DNA of 64,000 nt from Ceratotherium simum simum. Its lineage: Eukaryota > Chordata > Mammalia > Perissodactyla > Rhinocerotidae. Numbering within the stretch: position 1 is the stretch's first letter; the number at the start of each line of letters is the position of its first letter. The stretch is taken from NCBI RefSeq assembly GCF_000283155.1, contig NW_004454280.1:772868-836867 (forward strand), given 5' to 3'. Positions 1 through 57,344 of this stretch are shown piece after piece. A program made the translations under genes and the position numbers. A model generated the notes under the pieces. The model had not been told where the DNA came from. It did no database searches and saw only the letters and a program-made list of their open reading frames with translations.

Positions 1-2997
<2,997 letters not shown>

Positions 2998-3569
2998 CCC
3001 CCTCTCCTTGGGCTCTGGGCGGGGTGGGGTAGACAAGTTGTTTGATCAGAGGAGCTCAGTGGGGATGCCCCCCAGGACAGGCCACCTGGAGTCATCTCCA
3101 AGGGTGTTCCAAATCTTGCTGTGGGAGGCAGGGCTCAAGAAGCAGAGCCACAGCTCCAGCCTGGAAGGGACTTGGGAGGTCATTTGGTCCTACCGCACAC
3201 TTTGCAGGTGGGGAAACTGAGTCCTCTCAGGGGAGAATCTGTAGCATCTGGAGGCCTCACCAGGGTCCCCAGACCCTCCGTTTGGAGCCCTTCTCCCTGC
3301 AGCAGCCTGCCATTGCCTCAGACCCAGATGCCACTGAATTTCCCTCCCCTAGAGCCCAAGCGTCCCCTCCCTAGCAGGGCTCCTCGTTTGCAGATCTGAG
3401 TCACCTCTGCATCTGTTATTATGGACTTATTAAAATGATCCTCTGCTGGAGTGGAAAAGCTCCAGAAAAAGTAGAGTCACCTCACTGACACTGCGTGGCT
3501 CGGGGCCAAATGAACATGTGTCATCCAGAGCTCCTTGGGCCAGGAAGGAAAGCTGAAGGGTAAGCACCA

Positions 3570-3795
3570 CTTCCTGAGGGCCTACTAGGTGCAGGCATTG
3601 GGCCAGGTGCTTTCACACACATCAGCTCCTTTAGTCTTCACAATGGCCCTGCACTATATTATTCCCATTTAACAGATAAAGAAACTGAGGCACAAAGAAG
3701 TTAAAAGGCTTGCCCATGTCTTACAGCCAGTAGGTGACAGTGCCCAAGATTTGATTGAGAATCTAGAATCTTCCTATTTCACTGCCCTGGTCTGC
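3570..3795 (-). mobile_element. MIR SINE fossil
   Basis: The plus strand reads as the complement of a MIR: 'gggcctactaggtgcaggca', then 'cccatttaacagataaagaa' and 'actgaggcacaaagaagtta'. These follow the MIR reverse-complement consensus order. Confidence 0.75.
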
Positions 3796-4426
3796 CCTAG
3801 CATATGCCAGGGGCCACCTGGGACAGTAAGACATAGGCACTGTGTCTCAGACACAGTGGGCCCCCCCCGCATCTCCACATCTCTTCTGCTGACTGAGGCC
3901 GTGCCTAGCTCCTGACTAACACCAGGGGGGGCTATGGAGTCGCAGATGCCAGGGAGGCTTGCTCTAAAGAATGGTGGGCAATACTTGGAGAGCAGAATTC
4001 CAAGGGTGGGGAGTGACTTCCAGGGTCCATCCTTCCACCTCTGGGCCGGACCCCCACATCCCGAGCTGAGGGGTTTTCAGAGTCCTCCAGAGGTGAGGCT
4101 TCAGTCCTCCTTCTGCAAACCCTTCCGGGTTCCTTAGGAGGAGAGATTGGCTCCCGGTGTCCTCTTAGTGCGGGATGAAGGTGGCAAACTGAGGCAGCGG
4201 TGGTGGTGGGGCTGCATACAGGTTTCCTCCAGAGAGGGAGAGCCTGCTTTTCCTTCCTCTCTCCAGATGGCTGCTCTCTGGCACATGGCCAGCGCTAGGC
4301 TGCTCGAGGCGCCCATCAGACCGAGCTGGGTCAGGGCATCCACCACAGTCTGCCCTAGGTCCCTTCTGGTTTGTGTCCCTCTCATCTGACCTGGTGGAAG
4401 GAGAGAGGTCTGTCTACATGCAAGTG

Positions 4427-4456
4427 CGCGCGCGCGCGCACACACACACACACACA
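4427..4456. repeat. (GC)n(CA)n microsatellite
   Basis: About 12 bases of alternating GC run directly into about 18 bases of alternating CA. It is uninterrupted alternating purine-pyrimidine sequence. Confidence 0.9.
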
Positions 4457-4699
4457 TTAGCTCCTGGGCTGGATTTAGAAGAGAGCCTCGGCAGCCAAAG
4501 AGAGCTGCAAGGTGAGGGACAACCTTGGACTGCAGCTGCCACTGTCCAGCGGAGGGGCCCTGCGTTAGCCCTGCTTCAGAGCAGGCAGGGAGGGAAAATG
4601 AGGTGGTGGCCACCAGGGGTGCTTCCCGGTTACAGGTGGGTGTTCTGCTGTGCAGGCACATAGACACACCCAACACATACGCATGGCCGCACACACTCA

Positions 4700-4723
4700 C
4701 CCCCCACACACACACACACACAC
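4700..4723. repeat. (CA)n microsatellite
   Basis: A short CA run within CA-rich sequence. Confidence 0.85.
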
Positions 4724-5517
4724 TGTCTCTCCTCTGCCTAGACCTACACCTTCACGTCCCTGCCTCTCCATTTCCTTCTGGGCCAGCATCTTTCTTTTAA
4801 TCCTGGATGGATGACAGGGCCCCCCAGGTAGTGGGAGGGGAGGTGCCAGCTCTGAGGCCCCCCACAGTTTCATCTGGCTTTCATATGTGTCTCTTCTCCT
4901 CTCCACGTTAGGAAAAGAAGCGGCTGCGGTCCCAAGAAAAGGGACGAGGAGGGACCATTCCCCAAAATGGAGGGAGGGCTTCAGGAAGCTAAGCTAAGGT
5001 GATTGGCCATAAAAAAGCTTGGCCACAGCATCTGGAGGAGATTGGAACCAAATGTTCCTGGGATGTGGGGAGGAGAGGGTGTCGAGCTGGGAGGGGGCAG
5101 AGCAGGAGAAGCAGGCTGTTCAGCAGGAGACTGGGTTGGGGGCCTCGTGGCTCTCTGGGGAAAACATCTGGCTGCCCTCTTCCCAGCTCCTCAAGCCAGG
5201 CACTACTATTTTCGCACACTGGAGCAGCAAATCTTTTCATGGATTCTAGAATCAGCCTTGTGTAGGGACAATCAAGCGAGTATGACTTGGGAGATGCCCA
5301 GAAAGCCTACCAGCTAGGCAGAAACATGTCCCCTGCTGCCCCAAAGTCCCACCTTGCTGTGGGTTAAGCATTGCCCTCTCTGGCAGGAGTAGTTCTGCAC
5401 TGAGCTCCTAGTGCCCGATTGGAAACTAGTGTGCCCAGAAGTTTCCTTTTAGCATAGGAAGAGAGTAGTCCAGGAACTGGAAAATTGTCTGGCAGAGGAA
5501 AGGAAAAAAAGGCCCAT

Positions 5518-5735
5518 TTAGGGAGAGCCTCCTATTTGCCAGGCACAGTGACAGGCTTTCTTCAAAGGGCATCTCATTCCTTCCTTGCAGCCCCGTGAGG
5601 TGTTATCATCCCATGTGTCTAGATGAAGAAACGGAGGCTCAGACGGTTAAATGACTCACCCAGGGGCACACAGCTGCCAAACAGCAGAGCTTGTGTTCAA
5701 AATCAGCTGTGTTTGCATTCAAGCTTGTGACCTTT
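5518..5735 (-). mobile_element. MIR SINE fossil
   Basis: The element contains 'tatttgccaggcacagtgac', 'gatgaagaaacggaggctca' and 'acacagctgccaaacagcag', in the order expected for an antisense MIR. Confidence 0.75.
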
Positions 5736-7320
5736 TCATGACTGAGAAGCATGTGGGGTTAGGGGAAGGGAAGGGAAAAGGAGAAAAAAAGGAGGAAGGC
5801 GCCAGTGCAGGACATCTGACTTTCCCTCTTCCAGGATTGAGCCAACAGTCGGCCCTGGAAGCCCCCACCTCTGCTGTGGGCCCCAGTGGCTTCCGGAGCC
5901 TGGCCCCTGCCCACCCACTGGCGGCTTGGAGACTAGACCCTGGGTTTTCTTGACTAGGGCAGGAAGCATTGCTGGGGAAGGGTGACAGGCTTGGGGAGCA
6001 GAGGCCCAGGGAGGGGACAGCTGGCCAACGCCACAGGGCAAAGCATGACAGAGCCAGTCTCCTGACTGCCAGGAGGCTAGTGCTGTTGACCTGTCCTCCG
6101 AGGACCAGAGAGGTGTTCCCAGTAGGAAGAGTCCGAAACTCCAGGGTACGTGGTTGTCTCAACTTGGTTACTGGGGTTGGGAGCACCGTCTAGGGCAAGT
6201 CCATCCTAGCTTCCACTGCTGCCCATGCACTCAGGACCCAGGGCGCTGTCTCAGGGGGACCTCAGGGGCTTGGAGACCATTGGAGGAGCAAGGGTGACTT
6301 CCTCTGGCATGGAACCCCCGGAGCTGATGGGCAGCTGTACTAGTTGATCTAGTCTAGAACCCTGACGCAGTTAGAAGGTGAGTGAGGGCTGGGCCCTGAG
6401 AACATATTAACTGATTAAGTTCTGGAATAGGTATCAACGGCCTGCAGCCAGCTTCTGAGCAGCCCCCACCACCTGGAGGCAGCCTCTGAAGATGGGCCCA
6501 GGGAAGACTGGGAAGGCCCACCAGCATGGGTTCCTGAATCATTAGAGGGGTCTCAGTCTACAGTGGGATGGAGTCTTGGGACAGGTATCCAGGGTAGCTG
6601 CCTTTGGCTGTTGTCTTGCTGTTCATAGAGGCCCTGTTCAGGGTAGAGGATTGGGTATTCTCTGTGGGCTGGAGCCCCACAGTCTGGATGGGATTATGAT
6701 CCTGGCTCCTTCTGGATATGTGGCTTGTGAACTGGCAGCGTGGTCCTCTGAGCTTCAGAGGAAACTGGAGGGCTGGTGAGGAAAGCTGTGACCTCCGACT
6801 ACAAATTCTGCCATGGAGGAGTTGACGCCAAGTTGGTTGGCAAAGCGTCTGGGTGAGATGTCCAGGTGGATCCCATGGTTTGGGGACCTTTCCATTCTGC
6901 TGGTGGCCCTGCAGGCTGTCCTGGGCACCCCGATCAGAGGAGGTGGAGGCGTGGGGGAGGCGGGGCTGTGACATCACAACCTGTGACCTCACTGGAGCCA
7001 TAAGCAGTAACTCCTCCTGGTATTGCCCGCTCCCTCTCGGGGCTTCAAGGCCTCACCTGCCTGTGGTCAGGACCGGAACAGAGGGCTGCAGCCTGAGCGT
7101 GGGAGCAGGCTGGCTTCCTGGAAGGAGAGTCTTGCATGCGCATCAGATACTAGCAAAATGTGTTTGGCTTCCACTACTGCTTTCTGCTTAAAGCACCAAT
7201 GTAGGGTGTACCATGCAATATTGCTCCCTGAGAGTGGGTCCCCTACAGTCCAGACAGCATCTGGCACATCTGCCCCTGCAATAGGGAGGAGCTTGGGGCC
7301 CATAAAAGACCTACAGTCCC

Positions 7321-7632
7321 TCAGGCCAGCCCCGTGGCTTAGCGGTTAAGTGCTCGCGCTCCGCTACTGGTGGCCCGGGTTCAGATTCCGGGCGCACATC
7401 GACGCACCACTTCTCCGGCCATGCTGAGGCTGCGTCCCACATACAGCAACTAGAATGATGTGCAGCTATGACATACAGCTATCTAGTGGGGCTTTGGGGA
7501 AATAAAGGAGGCGGATTGGCAATAGATGTTAGCTTAGAGCCGGTCTTCCTCAGCAAAAAAAAGAGGAGGATTAGCATGGATGTTAGCTCAGGGCTGATCT
7601 TCCTCACAAAAAAACAAACAAACGAAAAAAGG
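7321..7632 (+). mobile_element. ERE-type tRNA-derived SINE with target-site duplication
   Basis: A tRNA-like head with A-box (gtggcttagcggttaag) and B-box-like (cgggttcagattccgg) sequence is followed by 'gatgttagctcagggctgat' and an A-rich tail. The 11-base direct repeat cctacagtccc flanks it at 7310-7320 and 7633-7643. This SINE type is characteristic of Perissodactyla and is the main clue to the organism. Confidence 0.9.
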
Positions 7633-8524
7633 CCTACAGTCCCACTGAAGGCTCTCAGGGAGCCCTGGGGCTTGCAGCAGGCTGCTGGGCTCTCTCTGGA
7701 ACCTGGGAGTGGCCAGCCTGGGCGTAAGAACCGGGGTCCTCTGTTGGCTTTATTTCCCTGTGAGACTCACGTAGAGGAAGGGGAGAGAGAGGCTCCTTTG
7801 AAGGCAAGGAGCAGGGATGTGGCTTCTCTCCTCTTGGTCTCTGGGAGACAGGTCTGTGCCTCACCGCTGGCTCAGGAGGGAGGAAGCAATGGCAGGGAGG
7901 AGATGGCCAGACAGGACACAGCCCTGGGTCGCCTTGGAGAGGGGGCCAGAGCTGGAATGTTTGCTCAGTGGCTGCCGGACGTCTGGCTCTTGTCTCTATG
8001 AGAAGAGAAGGACCTGTGGGGCCAGCATTGGGTGTCTGACCTCTCTAGGAAGGCAGGCACTGGAGGCCAGCAGATCTGTTTTTGGCCTGTTTTCTGGCTC
8101 CTGGTGGGCTCCCCTAGCCAGATGCCCTTGTAGCCCACCTGCCCCTTCCCCAGACACAGAAAACCTGGCCACCGGCCACCAGGTGGACAGACACACGCCT
8201 ATCCCCTTTTACATACCTCTTCTCTCCCCACCAAACAGCATCTTTACAGAATGTTTCACTCCCCACAACTCCCCCACACCCCCTCTCCATTGTGTGGGAG
8301 GGGGATGAGCAGTGTATGTATGCAGTGTGCCTACAGGCTGAAGTCTGTGTTTGTGTGTGCCTGAGTGTGAAATCACACCCTCAGGGGCCCTGGAATTGAG
8401 GGAAGGAAGGGCAGCAAGCGAGGCCAGGTGTCCTGGCTGTGGGCTGGCCTGACACAGCAAGCCTGCACATCTGGAGTGAGACACCCCCTCCCCTCCACAT
8501 CCCAGACAGCATCTGGCACAGGAT

Positions 8525-9111
8525 ACCGGCTGTAACACTTTCGGTTTATTGGCTGGGGTGCCCTGCTGTGGCTGACCAGCCGCTGGGCCTGAGAGAAGCC
8601 CTGTCTTGTTTCCCTACCCCATCCCCTTCATCTCCCCACTGTGGCTCCTGTGGGACATGTACGGAAACTCACGTCCCAGGAAACAGGGGGAAGTGAGGGC
8701 TTAAAATAAAACCAAATCGAGGTTGGAGAAAGGGTGGGAAATGTACGTTACAATGAAGATATGTCTCTGGCGATACACAATGCAGCTCGTAGAGATGGGC
8801 AGGGAAGGTGGGCGGGTCCTGCTGACAGACCCTCTCCACACGGGCCAGGCCCCAGAGAGGAATGGCCACTTCAAGTGTCTCAGGGAAATCTCTGGCTCCC
8901 TGGCGCTGGCCCCTCGCTCTGGTGGGGAAGTGGCTCATGGAGTCCAATTCCCCTGCCTCCTGAGGACAGCCTCGCCTGGACCATCGGCCCTGCAGGTCCT
9001 GGCACCTGGGGAATGGGGACGGGTGCCCGCCTTCTGCCCGTCCCCCGTTGTCTGGTCCAGGTGACCAAGGGCAGCAGGCCTCCCATCCCCACTCCCGTGT
9101 GAGGGCAGAGG
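8525..9111 (-). other. BMP1: BMP1 (long isoform) 3' UTR
   Basis: About 590 bases lie between the TGA at 9112-9114 and the predicted cleavage site after the AATAAA at 8545-8550. No repeat or second strong poly(A) signal was seen. Confidence 0.75.
8545..8550 (-). promoter_or_regulatory. BMP1 poly(A) signal AATAAA
   Basis: The plus strand reads tttatt, giving AATAAA on the BMP1 strand about 565 bases beyond the long-isoform stop codon. Confidence 0.75.
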
Positions 9112-49180
<40,069 letters not shown>

Positions 49181-49744
49181 NNNNNNNNNNNNNNNNNNNN
49201 NNNNNNNNNNNNNNNNNNNNNNNNNNNNNNNNNNNNNNNNNNNNNNNNNNNNNNNNNNNNNNNNNNNNNNNNNNNNNNNNNNNNNNNNNNNNNNNNNNNN
49301 NNNNNNNNNNNNNNNNNNNNNNNNNNNNNNNNNNNNNNNNNNNNNNNNNNNNNNNNNNNNNNNNNNNNNNNNNNNNNNNNNNNNNNNNNNNNNNNNNNNN
49401 NNNNNNNNNNNNNNNNNNNNNNNNNNNNNNNNNNNNNNNNNNNNNNNNNNNNNNNNNNNNNNNNNNNNNNNNNNNNNNNNNNNNNNNNNNNNNNNNNNNN
49501 NNNNNNNNNNNNNNNNNNNNNNNNNNNNNNNNNNNNNNNNNNNNNNNNNNNNNNNNNNNNNNNNNNNNNNNNNNNNNNNNNNNNNNNNNNNNNNNNNNNN
49601 NNNNNNNNNNNNNNNNNNNNNNNNNNNNNNNNNNNNNNNNNNNNNNNNNNNNNNNNNNNNNNNNNNNNNNNNNNNNNNNNNNNNNNNNNNNNNNNNNNNN
49701 NNNNNNNNNNNNNNNNNNNNNNNNNNNNNNNNNNNNNNNNNNNN
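49181..49744. other. Assembly gap, 564 N
   Basis: The run of N separates the BMP1 start codon from its upstream region. It hides the transcription start and most of the 5' UTR. Its true length is unknown. Confidence 1.
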
Positions 49745-50030
49745 TGCGCGGCCGGCGGCCTCTCCCGCGAGGTGCCCTCTGGCGGCTGCTGCCCCCGCGG
49801 GCGCCCGGCCTGAGCCCACCCTGGGCCGCGGGACACGCTGTCAGTTGCCCGCGCCGCTTCTGCCTCGCTCTGCCCCTCGATCTCTGGCCGTGTTTCTCAG
49901 GCTGCGTCGCTCTGTCTCTCCGTTTCTCGGACCCTCGCTCTCTCCCAGCTCGGTCCCTGTCCCTCTAGTTCAGTCTTTCTCTCACTGTCTCTGTCTCTCT
50001 CCCTCCCGCGGGAGACACCGCTGGAGGGCG
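49745..50030. promoter_or_regulatory. CpG-rich and pyrimidine-rich sequence upstream of BMP1
   Basis: GC-rich sequence (49745-49860) passes into a pyrimidine-rich plus strand of ctct words up to about 50010. It is likely proximal promoter of BMP1 (minus strand). No TATA box was seen. Confidence 0.5.
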
Positions 50031-50409
50031 CTTAAAGTCCGTGGATTGCTCCCCAGGCCCCTGCCACTGCCCTCTCCCGCATCACCCTGGGACAGAAGGA
50101 GGATGGCAAAGCCCCCTTTGCTCCCCTGAGGCCCTACCCTTCCCCGTGCCAGGCCCCGCCAAGAGCAGGACCGAGGGTGGGAGAGGACAGAGAGGTACAC
50201 CCTTTGCTTTTGAGTCAGGCTGCTTTATTCTTCTGTGGTAGGAGACCCCTGGCCCCTGGGAGCCGCCCCTCTGCCCTTGCCCATCCTCTCCCCACAGCTC
50301 CCATTTCTCCAGGGCCAGCCCCTGTTGTGTGGGCAGGAGCAGCTTCCTGCCTGTCTGCAAAAGACCCTTTGCTCCGTGATCTTTCCTGTCCCCTTGGGGC
50401 TTCCTCAGG

Positions 50410-50535
50410 CCCTGTGAAGCAAAGGAACACTGTTTATTATGTGAGGGAGAGGGGCCGGAAGATGTCTGCGAACCTTCCCTCCCCTGAGCTCCCTAGGTGA
50501 CCCAGCCTCAGTGGATCCCCCAGTGCCCATCAGCT
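50410..50535 (-). other. SFTPC: SFTPC non-coding last exon (3' UTR), approximate
   Basis: Exon 5 ends at a good donor just after the stop codon, as in human SFTPC. The last exon must lie before the AATAAA at 50433-50438. Its acceptor is not clear (TCAG or CTAG candidates near 50480-50535), so the start is approximate. Confidence 0.55.
50433..50438 (-). promoter_or_regulatory. SFTPC poly(A) signal AATAAA
   Basis: The gene strand reads ACATAATAAACAGTGTT. A second AATAAA lies further downstream at 50224-50229 and could be used instead. Confidence 0.75.
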
Positions 50536-50616
50536 GACATGGCAAGGTGGCTCAAGCCCTTATGTGCCACTGCTCCTCCAGTGCCCTGTCGGTCACACCT
50601 GCTCACCTGAGGGGTC

Positions 50617-52889
<2,273 letters not shown>

Positions 52890-52936
52890 CTTGCTGCAGG
52901 CGCTTTCCCCTCCTCATCTCCAAGTGTGATCAGGGT

Positions 52937-52944
52937 CTTATATA
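52937..52944 (-). promoter_or_regulatory. SFTPC TATA box (TATATAAG)
   Basis: The gene strand reads CGTATATAAGACCCTGATC about 50 bases upstream of the ATG. Transcription is expected to begin near 52911-52914. The motif and the sequence after it resemble the human SFTPC promoter as I recall it. Confidence 0.88.
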
Positions 52945-52989
52945 CGCCAGTAGGGAGAGGGGATAGAGGTGAAGGACCCAGCCCCTGTC

Positions 52990-53060
52990 TGCCAGCCAAG
53001 CCCTCAGCTTTGAAGCCTGTTTGTTCCTGACCCTCCAGAACCAAGACCCTGATAAGCCAG
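52990..53060 (-). promoter_or_regulatory. Candidate lung transcription-factor sites upstream of SFTPC
   Basis: Within 150 bases of the start there are two CAAG cores that could bind NKX2-1 (52997-53000, 53042-53045), a FOXA-like TGTTTGT (53018-53024) and a GATAAG (53051-53056). These families are known SFTPC regulators. The site calls are motif matches only. Confidence 0.35.
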
Positions 53061-53661
53061 CTGCAGGAACGCCTAAGGGCCCTTGGCCCCGGCGCATGAG
53101 TCCTCTTGGCCCCATTGAGAGCAAAGCTGGAGAGTTGGGGGTCAATTCAGCAAGTGAGCTGAGCACGCTTGCCCTTGGGCTATCTGCGCCTCTCACAGTG
53201 GGTGTCTTCCTGGTGTGCCTGCCTCTCTTGCTGGCACCTGCCCCTGCTGTCCTGTGGCTTTCTCTGTTCTTCTGCCAGGCTGAACCTCTCAGGCAGCCAA
53301 GGGTCTGACCCAATGGGGTGTCCACCATGTTTCCCAAGAGAATTGTCCCCAAGCATGGGGATGAGCCCCAGAAGGGGAGTGAGGAGGCAGTGCCTGTGGC
53401 CCAGAGGGCCCTGCTGAAGGCAGCGGGTGCTTTGGCATGGTGTGGAGGTTCATACGTGGTTCATTAATTCTCGGGAGCTCAGATTTTACTTCAAGTACTC
53501 CAGCTGCCTTGCCCCCTCCCACACATCTGGTACCTAATCTCAGACTTGCCCTAGTCATTCTTTTCCTAATTCTGAAAACTCTGTCCCTCTAGTTGCAAAT
53601 TCTTACTTGCTAATGTGCGGTTTTTCCTTTTTTGCTATGGGCTAGTTCATAACCTGAAGTC

Positions 53662-54247
53662 TTTTTTTTCCTTGCTTTTACTTTTGTTTGCATTGGTTTT
53701 ATGCTGAAGCTATTCCCCAGGCCATACGTTTTTGTTTCTTCCAGGATCTCTTTTTCTTCTGTGCCACCTCTCCTTCTGGTTGAGGAGTGATCTGCCTGTC
53801 GCAGTGCGGTTCATCTTGGGGTGGCGGGCAGCTCACGCAGAGGTGATCTGACCTGGAGCTCTGCGAGCTCTGCGCCCATCCTGGGTGCTGTGTCCACCTG
53901 CGTGTGCTCAGTGACCAGAGAATCGATGTCTAATCCCTTAAGGTCAGCATTACTCTCTATTTTTAAGCAGGTGCAGCAAAAATTCAGCGCTCTTTTAGGG
54001 CCACTGACCCTGTGTCCAGCCCCACTTTTTGGCCCGGGCACACCGACCAGCTCCACCGTCGTGACGACAGAACGCACACATCGCTTCTGTAAAGTGACAT
54101 CCTTCAGATACTTGATGGCTTTCGGACATGCATACCCTTGATGGCCTGGGCAGTTTCATAAGTGTTCTTAAAGTGAACACAAAGATTTGAACCTCTTGAT
54201 TTGCATGATTTTGTGGGGTTTTCTGTGTCAAATGAATAGTGAACCAT
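53662..54247 (-). pseudogene. RPL17 processed pseudogene
   Basis: Without introns, the minus strand starts [21 protein letters not shown] and continues [19 protein letters not shown], closely like ribosomal protein L17. Later parts fall in two other frames (GGAGRCARAKKWGWTQGQWP, then LNFCCTCLKIESNADLKGLD), so at least two frameshifts are present. The C-terminal end has further indels. An A-run at 53662-53669 (T on plus) follows the coding remnant, as expected for a retrocopy. It cannot encode L17. Confidence 0.92.
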
Positions 54248-56897
54248 TTTCAGAGATCAAGCTTCAGCTTTGGATAGCAGGTTCCATGCATGACACTTCT
54301 TTCTTATGCCCAGACAGCCTCACATGGGGCTGGGTATCGTGACTGATGGGGTCTCAATCTCCTTGTCAGCTGTGACTGGTGTTGCCTATCACCCTACCCC
54401 TCTGCACTTCACTTTTTATATCCTCTGATCGTGAATTTGCCCTGAGAATGCGACTCACTCAAATGTGATCCACTTTCTGGACCTTCCTCTTCTCCCTTCT
54501 ATCTCTTTCCTACCTCTTTCTCCCAAGCCATCTCTGTTACTTTGTTGTGCTAAACCAAGTCTACTAATGGCTGCGTCCTTTCTCTCAGGCTCTCCTCCAC
54601 TTGCTGGGCCAGCTGGTCCCAACAGCGCCTTCACCTCTAAACTTGCGTGAGTGTGTAAGTCAGAGCCCTGCACCTTTCTCCTCTCTTGGCCTACTTCCTT
54701 ATCCTCCTTAATTTTAACTCCAACACTTCACCCCAATTCTTGTCCCTTATCCAGGGGCTCCCTCACACTTTGGCCCTGACCTTCAATCGAGAGCTGACCC
54801 CCAATTCTCCAGCCCTGGCAGGCTCCCCTGTCCCCACAAGGACCCCCCTCTCCTGCTGGAGGGCCTTCAGTCTCCAGGTTGCACAACAGTGTGGCATCTG
54901 AGCTGAGAGCCACTGAGAAGCTCAGGGAAGGAGAGAGGGAAGGAAGTGTTTGCTCCCACCACCCTCCTCGCTCCTCAACTGCCCCTTTAAATATTTGCCT
55001 AAGCCTCTAGCAGGAAGTGTCCTAGGAGGAGTGAGAGAGGGAGAAGGGAGGAAGGGGGGAAACATCCTCCTCTCAGCTGTGTGCAGCCCCAGCCATGTGC
55101 AGTTGCTAGATGTGGGAGACAGGCCGCTTCCAGGGCCTCCACTCCTGCCCCTGGTTGTCCTGGCAACACTGGGATTGATCAGCTGACTCACATGTACTGG
55201 GCCTGAACCAGGTGGGCAGCAGGCCAGTGGGAGAGCCAAGGAGAACTGCAAGCATCTCGGGGTCCCCAGGGGCATCTCGGGCCGCATAGTCCAGCTGTGG
55301 GGGTTGTTCTGATCAGGCGCTGTATGTAGGGCTTGCCATCATCATGTGGTGCTGGGAAACAGGTCTCTCTCTCTGGTCCTCAGGCTCCCCTTCAGGATGC
55401 CCTTAGGCTGTAGTTCTCATGAACGTTACAGCTCTTTTCTTTATTTTTCTTTTCTTTTCTTTCCTCATTTTGCCTGTTCAGAAACTGAGGAAGGAAAGGT
55501 GCCCTCAAGTTTCCTAAGGGAAGTTTCGATGCTGGCACCAACCTGGCAGAGGTCTTGAGAACCCTGGAGAAGGGAGGAGGGAGGGACCTCTGGCCGGGCA
55601 CGCAGAGTTGGCACCTCACCCCCCCACCAGCCTCCTCCCTTCTTGGCCTTTACTTAGGCCGTTTCTCCCTCCTGGAAAGCCCACCCTCAACGCCTCTCCA
55701 CCTCTCTGAATACCACCCACCCTAAAAGGCCGAGCAAGAACAAATGGCACCCACTCTATGACCTCACCCCCCCAACCCACAGAGCCCCCTCCCTCCTCCA
55801 AAATCTCCCAGCCTCCCTGCCTCACTTTCACCTGCCACTGAGCACACATTGCTGTTCTCATCAGCGACATGGGTGCTTTTTGTTGCCCCTGTCTTCCCGC
55901 CCAGGCTGCCGGCCCTGGGACCAACCCTTGGATCAAGCTTCCCCGGGCTTCCTTGCGCCTGCCACAGGGCAAAGAGCGTGCACACAGCCAATGTGTAGTT
56001 ATGTTCAATGAAGAGACTGTCAGCAAACACGAGGGGGCTCCCGGCCAGCAGCCAATAGTTCATTCCTTCAGTATGTGGAGGTCTCAGTGCTTCATGGCCA
56101 GCTCTGAGGCCCTGAGTCATTCTGCCTTTCTCGCCTTTAGTGTGTTCACCTGTGAAATGGGACAAGTACTGCCTGTCCTGTCCCCCTCTCTAAGCTATTG
56201 TGAGGATCCAATGACATCCCGATGTGGAAGGGCAATCGTCATGATTGTCACCATCAGCTTCATCCCTCACGGCAGCTCTTCTCACTAGCTAAGAATAGGA
56301 CCCAGGCTCCCCCTTTGTCTGTCGCTGGGTTAAACCCTCTGAGAACTGGGGGTGGTGGAGAGCCCATGGCAGCCACCCTTCTCTGTGTGCCTCCCCTTTC
56401 CTCCTTCCAGCCCTCAGCTGCAGGGAGGGGACAAGATTCACTCTGCCCTTTGTGTGCTGGGCAGAGCTGTGCCAGGGACTGGTGGGGACAGTGGCCCAGC
56501 TGCCCCAGCCACCCTCCCCACTCCTATTGCTTGTCTTCCCACAAGCTAGCATGGGGTGGGCAGCACGGGCAGCTGGATGGGGAGTGGCAGGTGGGGATCA
56601 AAGGACGGGGCATCCCTGGCTGGGAGAACACGGACTTAAGCTCAGACCGGAGAATCCCCTGCTGGCAGAGGCTAGGGACAGCTGGGGAAGCATCTGAAGC
56701 CCAGCCATCTCGGTTTCCTGGACTGACATGGAAAGAGCACTAGACTGGACCACCTGACCTCCAGGCTCCCCTTGTCCTGTACCTGTGAGCTCTTGGGACA
56801 GCACCCCCCCATACACCTCTGGGAGGTAACATGGTATAGAACAGCAGTTCTCAAACTTTTTGGCTTCAGGACCCCTTAACACTTTTAAGTATTGAAG

Positions 56898-57344
56898 GCT
56901 CCGGCCCTGTGGCGTAGTGGTTAAGTCCCATGTGCTCTGCTTTGGTGGCCCTGGTTCACGGGTTCGGATCCTAGGTGTAGACCTACACCACTTGTCAGCT
57001 ATGCTGTGGTGGCGACCCACATACAAAATAGAGGATGATAGGGGCCGGCCCAGTGGCACAAGCGGTTAGGTGCATGTGCTCCACTGCGGCGGCCCGGGGT
57101 TCGCCTGTTCGGATCCCGGGTGCGCACCAACGCACTGCTTGGCAAGCCATGCTGTGGCGGCGTCCCATATAAAGTGGAGGAAGATGGGCACGGATGTTAG
57201 CCCAGGGCCAGTCTTCCTCAGCAAAAAAAGAGGAGGATTGGCAGATGTTAGCACAGGGCTTATCTCCTCACACACACACACACACACAAAATAGAGGAAG
57301 ATAGGCACAGATAGGCTCAGGGAGAATCTTCCTCACCAAAATAA
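56898..57344 (+). mobile_element. Outer ERE SINE, split by a second ERE
   Basis: The head (gtggcgtagtggttaag) lies at about 56898-57040 and the tail (aggcacagataggctcaggg) at 57286-57344. The 11-base duplication aagtattgaag occurs exactly at 56887-56897 and 57345-57355. Confidence 0.88.
57041..57285 (+). mobile_element. Inner ERE SINE nested in the outer ERE
   Basis: The element starts ggggccggcccagtggcac and ends in a (CA)n tail. An 18-base duplication with one mismatch (acaaaatagagga[t/a]gata) lies at 57023-57040 and 57286-57303. Confidence 0.9.

Larger units (their letters stand above)
2998..8524. other. Intergenic region between the convergent 3' ends of PHYHIP and BMP1
   Basis: No exon was recognised. 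The region holds two antisense MIR copies (about 3570-3795 and 5518-5735), GC/CA microsatellites at 4427-4456 and 4700-4723, and one ERE SINE with target-site duplications (7321-7632). The rest is unassigned GC-rich sequence. Confidence 0.6.

Noticed and set aside
7332..7395. tRNA gene
   Set aside because: A- and B-box-like sequences are present, but they belong to the head of an ERE SINE with an A-tail and target-site duplication. The same applies to 42205, 56900, 57045 and the antisense copy near 34600.
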